Positions 1 to 6,595 of a stretch of DNA of 16,017 nucleotides are shown in pieces (positions within the stretch are counted from its first letter, which is position 1; every line of letters begins with the position of its first letter). The translations under genes and the position numbers were made by a program. The stretch is from CAZUZD01 sp964624465 (GTDB taxonomy: Bacteria > Planctomycetota > Planctomycetia > Isosphaerales > Isosphaeraceae), in contig CAZUZD010000125.1 in assembly GCA_964624465.1 (NCBI GenBank), positions 1-16,017 of the forward strand, read 5' to 3'. The notes beneath the pieces were generated by a model. The model worked only from the letters and a program-made list of their open reading frames with translations, did no database searches and was not told the origin of the DNA.

Positions 1-75
1 ACGGGCGTCGTGCACCACACCCCCGGCGCGGGCCTGCGCGCCTGCGCCGGCTCCGACCGAGGGCGAGCCCCCCTG

Positions 76-117
76 GAGGCGGGCGCCCGGCCAACCACCG
101 GCCAGGGCGCCCGCCTC
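76..117. terminator. Strong hairpin, possible bidirectional terminator
   Basis: A 13-bp perfect stem, GAGGCGGGCGCCC pairing with GGGCGCCCGCCTC, is extended inward by GGCC/GGCC with one bulged base and a 7-base loop. It lies beyond the 3' end of the GH32 gene and may end that transcript or one entering from the left edge. There is no T-tract, so intrinsic termination is inferred from stem strength only. I see no supportable gene in bases 1-237. Confidence 0.45.
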
Positions 118-209
118 GTCTGGTTCCAGGCGCGGGGCCGACCCATCGCGCGCCGGCCGGTCCGGACGCGGCCCCTGCTCCCGCCCCGCGGCTGACGCGG
201 CGCCGATCC

Positions 210-224
210 ACCGGGTAGCCCGGT
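210..224 (-). terminator. Small hairpin just after the GH32 stop
   Basis: ACCGGG and CCCGGT form a 6-bp stem with a 3-base loop 13 bases beyond the GH32 stop codon. It could be a weak terminator or 3'-end stabiliser. The larger hairpin at 76-117 is the stronger candidate. Confidence 0.25.
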
Positions 225-237
225 TGCGTCGGGCGGA

Positions 238-2262
238 TCACGGGTGTGAGCGCGGGGCGTCGGTGCCGGGGGCGGGCCAGATGGAGTTCAGCTCCCAGGC
301 GCGGAAGGACTGCAAGCGCGCCGGGCCACGGTCGCGGAACAGGGAGACGCCGAGGTCGGCGAGGTCGGGGAACACGAGCATGGTGAGCACCGTGCGGCCG
401 TCGTCGACGAAGACCTCCACCGAGGACTGATCGACGAAGACGCGGAACCGGATCGTGTCGCCCGGACGCTCGTGGGGGGCCTGCACGACCCTGGCGAACC
501 GCGGCTCGAAGACGACGGCGCCCGAACGGCGACGGTCGAGGGTGAGGCTCGACGTGCGGGCGTCATACCGCAGGCTCGTGCGGTGCTCGGGGCCGGAGCC
601 CAGGTCCAGGCCCACGACGCTGTCGGGCGCATCGAGCGCAAACTCGACCTCCAGCTCGTAGGCGTTCCGCGAGGGTCGGAAGCCCGTGTCGGTCAGGCCC
701 GGTTCCAGGGCCCGCCCGGCGAGCGTGAACGGCGCGCGGCGGAGCGTTTCCAGCGCGGGGATCGGCCGCTGGTCGATCGCGAAGCCGACGGGCGTCGAGC
801 GGAGCGTGGCCAGGCGCGGCAGCGACTCGGCCCCCTGGCCCCACGAGGTCGGCACCTGGCGGGCGTAGTCCCAGTTGCCCATCCAGCCGAGCCAGATGGT
901 CTCGGGGCGGTCGGGCGCGTCGGCGTCGCGCCAGGCGCGCAGGGCGTAGAAGTCGGGTCCGTGATCGATCCAGCTCGCGGGTTCGCGGCCGTCGTCGGCC
1001 AGCACGTCGGCGAAGCGGATGTGGTCGATCGTGACGTTGCCCCAGTCCCCCTGGTGCGCATCGACGATCCGCAGCCGCGCCCGGCGGCCCCGCAGGTCCG
1101 AGACGTCCCAGCCGGCCGTCACCAGCTCGTCGCGGTTCCGCCCGGTCGCCTGCCGCACCACCTGGCCGTCGACCAGCAGCTCGAGGCCGGTCGCGCCCGG
1201 GTGGTTTCCACCGCCGATGAGGAAGTTGATGCACGACTGTTCGATCGTGAACTCGGGCGAGGTGAGCGTGCCGGTCGCCCGGGCGCCGGCGCGGCGGGTC
1301 GAGACGAGCCGACGGCCCAGGGCGCCGGCCAGCGGCGGAGCGAGCGTGTCGGGCCCGGCGCCGAAGGCGTCCCCCTCGGCGGTCCAGCCGGCGTAATCGT
1401 CGGCCTCGAAGTCGGCGAAGACGACGCCGGGCAGGCCGCGGCCCTCCTCCAGGACGGCGCGGTGGCGGTCGTCGAGCGTGAAGCGGGTGCCGTCGAAATC
1501 GCCGACGAAGAACTGCTCGCGGTTCGGGCCCATGCCGCAGAGCAGCACCCAGCGCCTCCGGGCGGGGTCGCCGTCGAGCGGCATGCGGATCAGGTTCGGC
1601 ACCTCCCAGAGCTCGGAACGGGCTCCCACGGGGCCGAAGTCGCTGGCGTGCGTCCACGCCTTCAGGTCGGGCGAGGTGTAGAACCGGACCTTGCGCTCCT
1701 CGGGCAGCGTGATCGCCATCACCCAGCGCCGGGTGGGCTCGTGCCAGAAGACGTCGGGGTCGCGGAAGGCGCGGCTGCCGGGGTCGAGCACCGGGTTGCC
1801 GGACCAGTACCGGAACGTCTGGCCGCCGTCGTGGCTCACCGAGAGCCGCTGCGACTCGATGCCGGACCGGCGATCGTGCGCCGTGTAGACGGCGACCAGG
1901 GGCGGCACGCCATCGCGGCCCAGTCCGCTGGTATCGGCGGCGTCGACGACCACGCTGCCGGTGTAGTAGCCGAACGAGCCGTCATCCCCGCGCATCGGGT
2001 CGGGCTCTTGCCGCCAGTGCACCAGGTCGGTCGAGGTGGCGTGCCCCCACCAGAACAGGTGGTAGACGCCCCGGTGCCGGATCAGGCCGTCCGGGTCGCC
2101 GATCCAGCCCGTGCGGGGCGAGAAGTGGAACTGCGGCCGGTACCGCTCGCTGTAGGGCGCAGGAGCGGAGGCGGGGGCGACCGGCCCGGTCTGCGCCGGC
2201 ACGTCCTCGCCGCCGACCAGTCCGAGCAGGGCCGCCAGCAGGACCGGACGCGTGTTCGTCAT
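238..2262 (-). CDS. Glycoside hydrolase family 32 (levanase/fructan beta-fructosidase type), secreted
   Basis: This 674-residue protein is predicted to hydrolyse beta-fructosides (levan, inulin or sucrose) outside the cytoplasm. The ATG at 2262 is preferred because a GAGGAGG Shine-Dalgarno sits a few bases upstream and a short signal-like hydrophobic stretch follows (residues 6-18). The upstream in-frame extension is low-complexity and crosses a repeat. All three GH32 catalytic landmarks are present: WIGDPDG with the nucleophile Asp56, FRDPD with the stabiliser Asp168, and WEVPNL with the acid/base Glu220. Two positions of the usual WMNDPNG block differ (Gly55, Asp58). Residues ~281-420 form an insert (DFEADDYAGW ... 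GNVTIDHIRF) resembling the jelly-roll-like domain seen in many levanases. The five-bladed propeller resumes at DHGPDFYALRAW (433-444), and the C-terminal beta-sandwich carries DQSSVEVFVDDG. Substrate (levan versus inulin or sucrose) cannot be told from sequence. It may be co-transcribed with the upstream ThuA gene. Confidence 0.93.
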   Translation of the reverse strand: MTNTRPVLLAALLGLVGGEDVPAQTGPVAPASAPAPYSERYRPQFHFSPRTGWIGDPDGLIRHRGVYHLFWWGHATSTDLVHWRQEPDPMRGDDGSFGYYTGSVVVDAADTSGLGRDGVPPLVAVYTAHDRRSGIESQRLSVSHDGGQTFRYWSGNPVLDPGSRAFRDPDVFWHEPTRRWVMAITLPEERKVRFYTSPDLKAWTHASDFGPVGARSELWEVPNLIRMPLDGDPARRRWVLLCGMGPNREQFFVGDFDGTRFTLDDRHRAVLEEGRGLPGVVFADFEADDYAGWTAEGDAFGAGPDTLAPPLAGALGRRLVSTRRAGARATGTLTSPEFTIEQSCINFLIGGGNHPGATGLELLVDGQVVRQATGRNRDELVTAGWDVSDLRGRRARLRIVDAHQGDWGNVTIDHIRFADVLADDGREPASWIDHGPDFYALRAWRDADAPDRPETIWLGWMGNWDYARQVPTSWGQGAESLPRLATLRSTPVGFAIDQRPIPALETLRRAPFTLAGRALEPGLTDTGFRPSRNAYELEVEFALDAPDSVVGLDLGSGPEHRTSLRYDARTSSLTLDRRRSGAVVFEPRFARVVQAPHERPGDTIRFRVFVDQSSVEVFVDDGRTVLTMLVFPDLADLGVSLFRDRGPARLQSFRAWELNSIWPAPGTDAPRSHP

Positions 2263-2310
2263 GCGAACCTCCTCGGACCGGTCTCGCCACTGGCGGGTGG
2301 GGGGCGCGTT

Positions 2311-2438
2311 CGTAGGGCGGATCAGCGGAGCGTCATCCGCCGCGCGGGGTCGGTGGCCACCTCCGGACCGTTGGCCTCGGGCAGGCGACGGCCTCACTCC
2401 GGGCCCGGCGGATGACGCTGGCGCTGATCCGCCCTACG
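2311..2438. repeat. Inverted pair of REP-like palindromic repeats (BIME-like)
   Basis: Copy 1 (2311-2341, +) and copy 2 (2407-2438, -) are the same ~31-base unit in opposite orientation, 65 bases apart. They differ only by G versus CC in the middle. Each unit begins CGTAGGGCGGATCAGCG and ends AGCGTCATCCGCC, so each can also fold internally through GGCGGAT/ATCCGCC. GTAGGGCGGAT-type palindromes are a well-known style of dispersed bacterial REP element. The pair lies between the ThuA stop and the GH32 start, 12 bases after the former. The RNA would form a large cruciform-like structure that could attenuate read-through or stabilise the upstream message. Confidence 0.8.
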
Positions 2439-2449
2439 AGCCCGGAACG

Positions 2450-3394
2450 TCACTTGCTCTCGACGGCGGCGCCCAGCTTGGGGGCCTCGGTGCCGGGCAG
2501 GTCGGTGGGCACGGGGAGGGTGACGGCGCCGGTGGCGGCCCACTCGGCGGCGCGGGCGTTCAGGGCCTGGAAGCCGGTGCAGCGGATGGCGGTGTTATCG
2601 CCCTGCATCGAGTGGCCCATCACGTTGGTCACGACGCGGCCCTTGCCGAGCGGGATCCACCACACCATCGGCTCGTTCGTGCCGGTGCCGCCCTTGTCCT
2701 TGGCGGAGTAGGCGGTGGCCAGCACGTGCATCTCCTCGGCCGGCCCGCGCTGGCCGTGGTACAGCTCGTCGGTGGCGTGCAGGAACTTCGGCGGCAGGCC
2801 CTTCGTGATCGGGTGCTCGGCGTCACGGACGGTCACGAGGTAGGCGTGCGTCGGGCCGTGGCCGGCGCCGGGGCCCTCGCCCTTGGGGGTGCGGACGACC
2901 GCGCCGGCGTCGTCGACGGTCACGCGGGCGCCGAAGTCGGGGCCGCGCCAGCCCAGGCCGATCATCCGGTTCCACTCGGGCCAGTCGGTGAAGGCGTTGT
3001 TGGCCGCGTGCACGACCACCAGGCCGCCGCCATTCTGCACATAGTTGACCAGCGACTCCTCGACGGGCTTCGGCCAGCGCTCGCCGTTGTAGTTGCTGAG
3101 CACGACGTCGTACTTCGTGAAGTCGGGATGGAAGGCGTTCCAGGCCGAGGCGGGGGACTTCGCCGGCGGGGTGGTGGCGACGTCAACGGTGAACCGGCCG
3201 GTGCGCTCCAGGTCGGCCTTCATCTGCGGCGAGAGGACCTTCCAGTCGTGGTTGTTCTGGCCGTCGAGGATGAGCAGCTTGAGCTTCTCGGCGGCGGGGG
3301 CCGGGGCGGCCAGGGCGGACAGGCCGAGGCTGGCCAGGGCGGTGGCGAGCACGGTGCGGGCGAACGCCCGGCGCGCGAGTGGGGGCTGGGTCAC
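2450..3394 (-). CDS. Secreted ThuA-domain protein (trehalose-utilisation-like fold)
   Basis: This 314-residue protein belongs to the ThuA-like family with a class I glutamine amidotransferase-like fold. ThuA homologues are linked to sugar metabolism, but the reaction in planctomycetes is not established. A GTG start at 3394 is chosen over the upstream ATG (3472). It follows an AGGAG sequence and puts a signal peptide at the N-terminus: ARRAFAR, then a hydrophobic stretch to about residue 30 and an APAPAA cleavage region. The RRxF pattern is compatible with Tat export but not proof. Recognisable family blocks are LLILDGQNNHDW (~40-51), VVLSNYNGERWP, GGGLVVVHAANNAF, a DELYHGQRG segment and the late GKGRVVTNVMGHS. 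Length fits the secreted planctomycete group. The GH32 gene follows 187 bases downstream on the same strand, so a joint role in carbohydrate use is possible but unproven. Confidence 0.9.
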   Translation of the reverse strand: MTQPPLARRAFARTVLATALASLGLSALAAPAPAAEKLKLLILDGQNNHDWKVLSPQMKADLERTGRFTVDVATTPPAKSPASAWNAFHPDFTKYDVVLSNYNGERWPKPVEESLVNYVQNGGGLVVVHAANNAFTDWPEWNRMIGLGWRGPDFGARVTVDDAGAVVRTPKGEGPGAGHGPTHAYLVTVRDAEHPITKGLPPKFLHATDELYHGQRGPAEEMHVLATAYSAKDKGGTGTNEPMVWWIPLGKGRVVTNVMGHSMQGDNTAIRCTGFQALNARAAEWAATGAVTLPVPTDLPGTEAPKLGAAVESK

Positions 3395-3463
3395 GGGTGC
3401 AACGCTCCTGGAGAGGGTGGCGGGTGGCGGGGCCGCCGGGCGGTCACCCCGCCGGGCGCCGCG

Positions 3464-3469
3464 ATCGTA
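3464..3469 (-). promoter_or_regulatory. Candidate -10 element for the ThuA gene
   Basis: TACGAT (minus strand, GGTGTACGATCGCGG context) is an isolated near-consensus -10 hexamer about 70 bases before the GTG start. No convincing -35 box is seen. Confidence 0.35.
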
Positions 3470-3654
3470 CACCCGCCGGGACGCCGGAGAAAGCGGCCGC
3501 CGGCCCGACCCCGGGGCCCGGCGCCGGGGTGCGGGACCACTGGCGCAATACGACCCTCACGCGGTTTCTGGAACCGCATTCGGGCCGGTTTCCCCGAATT
3601 GGCGTGAGCCCGCGGCCGACGCGTCAGATTGGCTGGATTCTGAGGCCTGGGCGT

Positions 3655-3660
3655 GATAAT
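3655..3660 (+). promoter_or_regulatory. Candidate -10 element for the aquaporin gene
   Basis: GATAAT followed by TTTT is the most AT-rich spot in the divergent spacer 3395-3866. It would give a leader of roughly 200 bases before the aquaporin ATG. TTGGCT lies 20 bases upstream, too far for an ideal -35. The spacer also has a small palindrome, GCGGTT-TCTGG-AACCGC (3561-3577), that could be an operator. Confidence 0.35.
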
Positions 3661-3758
3661 TTTCGGCGGCGCATCAATGTTCGCTGGTCAAGGCTTGCGA
3701 ATCGAACCGAGTTCACCCGGTGCCTGATCGCGGCCGAAGCGGGGATGCTCCCGCCCAA

Positions 3759-3800
3759 CGGACCACGATGGGTCCGAGGGCCGGCCGTGTGGACCGGCCC
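3759..3800 (+). other. Tandem hairpins in the aquaporin leader
   Basis: Two adjacent stem-loops lie in the presumed untranslated leader. CGGACC (3759-3764) pairs with GGTCCG (3771-3776), and GGGCCGG (3778-3784) pairs with CCGGCCC (3794-3800). I do not recognise a known riboswitch class. They may control message stability or translation, or be incidental to high GC. Confidence 0.4.
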
Positions 3801-3866
3801 GACCTGAACCGCCGGCTCTCCGGGCGAGTCGGGTTCCGCTGTCTCCCAATTGTTGAGGATTTTCGG

Positions 3867-4520
3867 ATGCTCGCACGGAAGTTGGTCGTCGAACTGATCG
3901 GCACGTTTTTCCTGGTGCTGACGATCGGTCAGGTCGTCATCGGCCCCGACGGCGCCGGCAGCCTGGCGCCGCTGGCCATCGGCTCGGCTCTGATGGTCAT
4001 GATCTACGCCGGCGGTCACCTCTCGGGTGGCCACTTCAACCCCGCCGTCACCCTGGGCGTGACCCTCCGCGGCAAGTGCCCGGTCGCCGACGCCGTGCCG
4101 TACATGGTCGCCCAGGTCGCCGGTGCCGCGCTGGCGGCCTTCACGGTCATGTTCCTGAAGGGCACCGGCTACAAGCTGCCGGTCTCGGCCCCGGACGCCT
4201 ACCAGTACAGCGTGGCCGCCAAGTTCCTGGCCGAGTTCCTGTTCACCTTCGCCCTGGTGTGGGTGGTGCTGAACACGGCCACGACCAAGGCCACCGACGG
4301 CAACTCGAACTACGGCCTGGCGATCGGCTTCACCGTCCTGGTGGGCGCCTTCGCCGTCGGCCCGATCTCGGGCGGTGCCTTCAACCCGGCCGTCGCCGTG
4401 GGCGCCACGATCATGGGCCTGATCCCCGCCAGCGCCGTCTGGATCCACCTCGCCGCCGACTTCGCCGGCGGTGCCGTGGCCGCGCTGCTGTACAAGGGCC
4501 TGAACATGAACAACGACTGA
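3867..4520 (+). CDS. Aquaporin / MIP-family channel with an unusual selectivity filter
   Basis: A 217-residue integral membrane protein of the major intrinsic protein family, which forms tetrameric channels for water or small neutral solutes. The ATG at 3867 has TGAGGA seven bases upstream and starts right at the first helix (MLARKLVVELIGTFFLVL). Both signature half-helices are intact: SGGHFNPAV (54-61) and SGGAFNPAV (169-176), with six membrane spans expected. Aligning the spacing to E. coli AqpZ, the four aromatic/arginine filter residues (Phe43, His174, Thr183, Arg189) correspond here to Ile38, Ala161, Gly170 and Val176. None of the canonical residues is kept, most notably the Arg after the second NPA. 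This suggests a wider, less polar pore than a strict water channel, so AqpZ-type specificity should not be assumed. It is apparently a single-gene unit with its own leader and terminator. Confidence 0.93.
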   Translation: MLARKLVVELIGTFFLVLTIGQVVIGPDGAGSLAPLAIGSALMVMIYAGGHLSGGHFNPAVTLGVTLRGKCPVADAVPYMVAQVAGAALAAFTVMFLKGTGYKLPVSAPDAYQYSVAAKFLAEFLFTFALVWVVLNTATTKATDGNSNYGLAIGFTVLVGAFAVGPISGGAFNPAVAVGATIMGLIPASAVWIHLAADFAGGAVAALLYKGLNMNND

Positions 4521-4564
4521 GCCCCCCGGGCCCCGTCGTCCGTTCCGCCTGGCCTTGCCCCGCG

Positions 4565-4600
4565 ACGCCGCGGCCGACCCCACCGGGTCGGCCGCGGCGT
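4565..4600 (+). terminator. Rho-independent terminator after the aquaporin gene
   Basis: A perfect 16-bp stem runs from ACGCCGCGGCCGACCC through loop CACC to GGGTCGGCCGCGGCGT, followed by TTCGCGTT. It starts 44 bases after the stop codon. It is the clearest intrinsic terminator in the window. Confidence 0.85.
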
Positions 4601-4663
4601 TTCGCGTTGCAGGGATGGCCGGGAGGGGTCCCGGTTGGCCTCGTCGCACCGGCCCGCACGGGG

Positions 4664-4669
4664 TAGAAC
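4664..4669 (+). promoter_or_regulatory. Candidate -10 element for the 4-TM protein gene
   Basis: TAGAAC in a GGGGTAGAACGCTG context lies about 70 bases before the ATG at 4739, just after the aquaporin terminator. No -35 box at proper spacing is seen. Confidence 0.3.
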
Positions 4670-4738
4670 GCTGACCCGGTCCTTCTGCCCGCCGGGGCGA
4701 GCCGGCCCTGCCCCCCTCCAGCCCGGAGCGCTGATCCC

Positions 4739-5149
4739 ATGACGACCGTTCTGCGCGGGGTGGCGGGTGTGGCCGTGGGCCTGGGCCTGGCCCTGGGCCT
4801 GGTCCTTGCCGTCGAGCTCTACAGCGAGCGGGTCTACCCCATGCCGCCCGAAGCTCACGAGTCGATGGAGGCGATGTGCGCGCACGTGGCCAGCTACCCC
4901 CACTGGGTGCTGGCGACGGTCGTGCTGATCTGGGGCGCCACCGGGTTTCTCAGCACCTGGGTCGCCGGCCGGATCGGCGGGCGCGGGGCGGGCCTGGCGG
5001 TCGGGGGGCTCCTGATGGCGGGCCTGATCCTGAACCTGAGCCTGCTGCCCTACACCCCCTGGTTCAAGCTGCTGATGCCCGTCGCGCTGCTGGCGGCCGG
5101 CCTGCTGGGCCTCCGGCTCGGGCCGCGTCGGGCCATACCGGCGGCCTGA
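4739..5149 (+). CDS. Small four-helix integral membrane protein, function unknown
   Basis: A 136-residue protein with four predicted membrane spans: about 5-26, 55-76, 85-105 and 108-127. The first is followed by an extracytoplasmic loop containing ELYSERVYPMPPE and acidic/His residues (EAHESMEAMCAHV). The pattern of helix 1, then VYPxPP, a short loop, and three close helices with a Gly-rich turn (GRIGGRGAG) resembles a widespread family of small uncharacterised membrane proteins. I cannot name a function. The ATG at 4739 has GGAG about 10 bases upstream. The coding frame is supported by uninterrupted hydrophobic segments and GC-rich third positions. The gene lies between the aquaporin terminator and the DUF423 gene, 171 bases before the latter, and may be its own unit. 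Confidence 0.82.
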   Translation: MTTVLRGVAGVAVGLGLALGLVLAVELYSERVYPMPPEAHESMEAMCAHVASYPHWVLATVVLIWGATGFLSTWVAGRIGGRGAGLAVGGLLMAGLILNLSLLPYTPWFKLLMPVALLAAGLLGLRLGPRRAIPAA

Positions 5150-5175
5150 GCGTCGTCAAATCGGACGGCGGCGCT

Positions 5176-5181
5176 CATAAT
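5176..5181 (+). promoter_or_regulatory. Candidate -10 element for the DUF423 gene
   Basis: CATAAT in a GCGCTCATAATCGTCCC context is the only AT-rich hexamer in the spacer before the DUF423 gene, about 140 bases upstream of its ATG. No matching -35 box is visible. Confidence 0.3.
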
Positions 5182-5320
5182 CGTCCCTGGGGGGCCGTCG
5201 GCCGCGCGGCCGACGGTCCGGGCGCAAGCCGAGTGCCTCGGCCCGATCCGCACCCCAGTGCACCGCACCCAGGGCGTCGAGGGCCCCGCGCCGGCCCCCG
5301 CGCGCAGGAGACACCCGGCC

Positions 5321-5782
5321 ATGAACGCATCGACCTGGTTCCGCCTCGGGGCCCTGCTCGGATTCGCCGCCGTGGCGGCCGGATCGTTTGGCGCCCACTG
5401 GCTGGAGGGCCGGCTCAAGGACCCCGCGTTCCTGGGCGCGAGCCCCGAGCGGCTCGTCACGCCCGAGCGCCGGCTGGCCGTCTTCGACACCGGCGTGCAG
5501 TATCACGGCGTGCACGCCCTGGCCGTCGTCGCCGTGGCCCTGGCGATCGGCCTGGCCGGCGCCCAGGGCCGCCCGGCGCCGGTCGGGCTGAACCTGGCCG
5601 GCTGGGCGTTCGTGCTGGGCATCGCCCTGTTCTCGGGCAGCCTCTACGCCATGGGCGTGACCGGCATCCGCTGGCTGGGCGCCATCACCCCGCTGGGCGG
5701 CGTGGCGTTCCTGATCGGCTGGCTGGCCCTGGCCTGGGCCGGCCTGGGCCAGCACCCCGGCGCCGGCCCGGGCGCCCCCTGA
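5321..5782 (+). CDS. DUF423 family membrane protein
   Basis: A 153-residue polytopic inner-membrane protein of the DUF423 family (the E. coli YgdD type), whose role is unknown. Family landmarks are AAGSFGAH near residue 20, QYHGVHALAVV in the second membrane segment, and the C-terminal LFSGSLYAMGVTGIRWLGAITPLGG motif written here in two overlapping pieces: LFSGSLYAMG and WLGAITPLGG. Four helices are expected. The ATG at 5321 is chosen because AGGAG precedes it by about 10 bases and the first helix follows directly. An in-frame upstream start at 5258 would add a Pro/Arg-rich tail unlike the family. A hydrophilic insertion (about residues 29-52, RLKDPAFLGASPERL...) separates the GAH motif from the second helix and is longer than in many relatives. 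The gene is convergent with the 77-residue protein gene, with a 60-base spacer. Confidence 0.88.
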   Translation: MNASTWFRLGALLGFAAVAAGSFGAHWLEGRLKDPAFLGASPERLVTPERRLAVFDTGVQYHGVHALAVVAVALAIGLAGAQGRPAPVGLNLAGWAFVLGIALFSGSLYAMGVTGIRWLGAITPLGGVAFLIGWLALAWAGLGQHPGAGPGAP

Positions 5783-5842
5783 TCCGACGACCAGGGCGAC
5801 GACCGGGCCGCGTCCCGTGGCGTGGCGACGGTCGGCCCGCGC

Positions 5843-6076
5843 TCACTCGCCGGTCGAGCCGAACTCGGTGCTGGGGACCATCTGGCCCGAGGACTCGGGG
5901 GCGTTCGGGTCGACCGGGTGGTGCGCCAGGTCGGCCGGCAGGCCGGGGCCGTTGGGGTCGGGGGTGCCCGGCTCGACGGGCGCCTGCGGCTCGTCGACGC
6001 CGTGCTCGATCGGGCGGCTGCCGAAGATCTTCTCGAAGTTGGCGAAGCCGTACTTGCGGACGATCGGGCCGCTCAT
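5843..6076 (-). CDS. Small conserved-looking protein of 77 residues, unknown function
   Basis: It begins MSGPIVRKYGFANFEKIFG and continues into a Pro/Glu/Asp-rich, probably disordered tail ending STEFGSTGE. The ATG at 6076 has an AAGGAG Shine-Dalgarno about 8 bases upstream. A TAGAAT -10-like hexamer lies 93 bases upstream. Together these make a real gene likely despite the short length. I recall similar short proteins with an (R/K)xYGFxNFxxIFG N-terminus in planctomycetes; this could not be checked here. No signal peptide, membrane segment or catalytic motif is visible. The larger open frame through this gene is an artefact because it runs into the repeat array upstream. The gene stands alone, convergent with the DUF423 gene. 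Confidence 0.8.
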   Translation of the reverse strand: MSGPIVRKYGFANFEKIFGSRPIEHGVDEPQAPVEPGTPDPNGPGLPADLAHHPVDPNAPESSGQMVPSTEFGSTGE

Positions 6077-6168
6077 GCGCGTGCTCCTTCCCGGAGAGTG
6101 GGGACCAGGGTCGGGTCGGGAGTCCATTGGCGGGCCGGCCCCCCCGAGGGGCGACCGGCCATGCCCTG

Positions 6169-6174
6169 ATTCTA
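6169..6174 (-). promoter_or_regulatory. Candidate -10 element for the 77-residue protein
   Basis: TAGAAT on the minus strand (GGCGATAGAATCAGGGC context), 93 bases before the ATG at 6076. It matches the TAnAAT pattern seen upstream of other genes here. Confidence 0.4.
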
Positions 6175-6253
6175 TCGCCCGGAACCCGCCCCGGGGCAAG
6201 TCCCGCCCCGGACCTCGCGCCGAGCCGGGATTTCCTGCCTCCGCCCCCGTGAA

Positions 6254-6538
6254 ACCCGGGCACCCCGGCCAACGACCCTCGCAGGCCCCCGGATCCGGGC
6301 CCCGCCCGCGGGACCCGGGCACCCCGGCCTTCGGCGTGCGGAGTCGAGGGGCCACCGGATCCCGGCCCCGCCCGCGGGACCCGGGCACCCGAGCGTCCGT
6401 CATGCAGATTCGAGAGGCCCCCGGATCCGGGCCCCGCCCGCGGGACCCGGGCACCCCGGCCTTCGTGCGGGAGGGTCCGATTGAGGCGTTGCCGGGGTGC
6501 CCGGGTTCCGCGAAGCGGAGCCCGGATCCGGGGGCCTC
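6254..6538. repeat. Array of palindromic repeats: partial, three direct, one inverted
   Basis: The core unit is about 46-51 bases, starting AGGCCCCCGGATCCGGGC and ending ACCCGGGCACCCCGG. Copies A (6283-6333) and C (6415-6465) are identical over 51 bases. Copy B (6347-6395) is diverged. A truncated end-piece is at 6254-6270. Copy D (6492-6537) is inverted and carries TCCGC-TTC-GCGGA where A and C have CCCGC-CC-GCGGG. The stem is kept by a compensatory T:A to C:G change. Direct copies are 64 and 68 bases apart with unrelated linkers. No repeat-associated transposase lies nearby. Confidence 0.85.
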
Positions 6539-6551
6539 GGACGGAGGGGCC

Positions 6552-6595
6552 GTGTGGCGTGGCCGGAGCGCAGCGTGGCGACCACGACGATCCGG
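6552..6595 (+). repeat. REP-like unit, GTGTGCCGTGG family, copy 1
   Basis: GTGTGGCGTGGCC followed by a short loop and ACCACGACGATCCGG. It matches the reverse complement of 15358-15401 at about 37 of 44 positions by eye. It abuts the palindromic array to its left. Confidence 0.65.

Noticed and set aside
10..195. 61-codon + strand open frame at the left edge
   Set aside because: It has no ribosome site or conserved pattern and spans the strong hairpin at 76-117.
472..2415. 647-codon open frame on the + strand opposite GH32
   Set aside because: It is antisense to a gene with all GH32 motifs. It is rich in Gly/Arg/Val/Ala with no domain, an artefact of high GC third positions.
5783..5842. Terminator between the DUF423 and 77-residue genes
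   Set aside because: GGGCC/GGCCC pairs can be drawn, but the stem is short and poorly placed; not strong enough to annotate.
6254..6538. CRISPR array
   Set aside because: Repeats are few, variable, partly inverted and long, linkers are only about 13-17 bases, and no cas gene is present.
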